Below, in pieces: positions 22,638 to 22,943 of a stretch of DNA of 22,943 nucleotides. Numbering within the stretch: position 1 is the first letter of the stretch; the number at the start of each line of letters is the position of its first letter. The DNA comes from DASWHK01 sp036398215. GTDB taxonomy: Bacteria; Acidobacteriota; UBA890. The DNA lies in assembly GCA_036398215.1 (NCBI GenBank), contig DASWHK010000209.1:1-22943 (forward strand). The letters run 5' to 3'. A program made the translations under genes and the position numbers. Under the pieces are notes generated by a model. The model was not told the origin of the DNA, did not search any database, and saw nothing but the letters and a program-made list of their open reading frames with translations.

Positions 22638-22730
22638 GGCGACACGTTGATCGTGCCCACCCAGGACGAAGCCGGCACGATCATGGTCAAGTGCTACTGC
22701 CTGGTGCCTCCGTGGGAAAACCTTCCATGA
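22638..22730 (+). pseudogene. Remnant of the 3' end of a 6-bladed propeller gene
   Basis: The plus strand encodes GDTLIVPTQDEAGTIMVKCY then CLVPP, matching the end of the propeller protein at 21178-22431 (GDMVVGVVQDEVGTIMVKRY, RLVLP). At DNA level 43 of 50 bases agree between 22662-22711 and the complement of 21191-21240. No propeller sequence precedes it; the tRNA lies there instead. It is therefore a truncated, inverted copy of a related gene's end, and its frame runs to a stop at 22728-22730. The last part overlaps the PIN-domain gene on the other strand. Confidence 0.7.
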
Positions 22731-22943
22731 GGGTCAGATCCGACTCGCTGGCGGTCGGGTCCAGCACCTGCAGCCCGGAGAAGTAGGTGCGGTAGAAGCC
22801 GCGGTCGCGAGTCAGGAGGCGGTCTGCGGCGCTCAAGGCGTGGGCGCCGATCAGAAAATCCGCGATCATCCGCTTGCGGCTGCCGCCGGCACGCCGGTAC
22901 TCGGCCCAGGCGGCACCGGCGGCGAGCGCCGTCTCGATCGTCA
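22687..22943 (-). CDS. PIN-domain (VapC-like) toxin, N-terminus cut by window edge
   Basis: The minus-strand frame is open from the right edge to the stop at 22687 and covers about 85 residues of the C-terminal part. The sequence TALAAGAAWAEYRRAGGSRK then RMIADFLIGAHAL, LLTRDRGFYRTYFSGLQVLDP is the standard end of PIN-domain RNases of type II toxin-antitoxin systems. The Asp residues in IADFLIG and TRDRGF are the expected metal ligands. VapC toxins cut RNA and are neutralised by an adjacent antitoxin, usually encoded just upstream, which would be outside the window. The protein runs about 20 residues past the usual end at LDP (TASESDLTLMEGFPTEAPGS...), and that tail reads through the inverted propeller remnant, so the original stop may have been lost by the rearrangement. 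Confidence 0.8.
   Translation of the reverse strand, partial: TIETALAAGAAWAEYRRAGGSRKRMIADFLIGAHALSAADRLLTRDRGFYRTYFSGLQVLDPTASESDLTLMEGFPTEAPGSST

Noticed and set aside
1..22943. CRISPR array, prophage or intact insertion sequence
   Set aside because: I found no regularly spaced identical repeats, no transposase or integrase, and no phage structural gene. The repeats seen have three units at most.

Overview
The window is GC-rich (roughly 70% by eye) bacterial chromosomal DNA that encodes mostly exported or surface proteins. Three features point to Acidobacteriota, most likely Vicinamibacteria. They are the DUF1592-type cytochrome / DUF1552 / ankyrin trio, the many beta-propeller lipoproteins, and the PQQ enzymes. 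Gemmatimonadota or Planctomycetota are less likely alternatives. This placement is inference from gene content, not from a phylogenetic marker.

Left part (1-3769): the left edge cuts a HupE/UreJ-like membrane protein on the minus strand. Next comes a plus-strand NHL beta-propeller lipoprotein. It converges on a minus-strand pair, a 1-Cys peroxiredoxin followed by a small secreted lectin-fold protein. Centre left (4036-9982): a three-gene minus-strand operon encodes a Sec-exported multi-domain c-type cytochrome (DUF1587/1595/1592/1588/1585), a Tat-exported DUF1552 protein and an exported ankyrin-repeat protein. A short divergent promoter region separates it from a plus-strand secreted PQQ sugar dehydrogenase.

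Centre (11351-16955): a spacer with a decayed minus-strand fragment and a strong hairpin is followed by two overlapping PLP aminotransferases of HisC type. The second carries a complete Tat signal. A spacer with a 30-bp tandem repeat then leads to an AAA/DUF4143 ATPase whose start codon lies in an AT-rich palindrome. Next is a DUF3524/GT4-type glycosyltransferase related to tRNA-queuosine mannosyltransferases, with an unusual in-frame insert.

Right part (17047-22943): a minus-strand operon encodes a PQQ-dependent dehydrogenase and a second NHL propeller lipoprotein that is a paralogue of the first. A six-helix membrane protein of unknown function converges on a 6-bladed propeller lipoprotein. 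A tRNA-Arg(CCU) gene comes next. Beyond it lies an inverted remnant of the propeller gene's 3' end, and the window closes with a PIN-domain (VapC-like) toxin cut by the right edge.

The common theme is periplasmic or extracellular oxidation: quinoproteins, c-type cytochrome and propeller lipoproteins, with Tat-exported enzymes alongside. I see no CRISPR array, no intact insertion sequence and no phage genes. The best candidates for something undescribed are the DUF1592-DUF1552-ankyrin exported module, the tandem exported aminotransferases, and the tRNA-Arg junction with its inverted propeller remnant and toxin gene.
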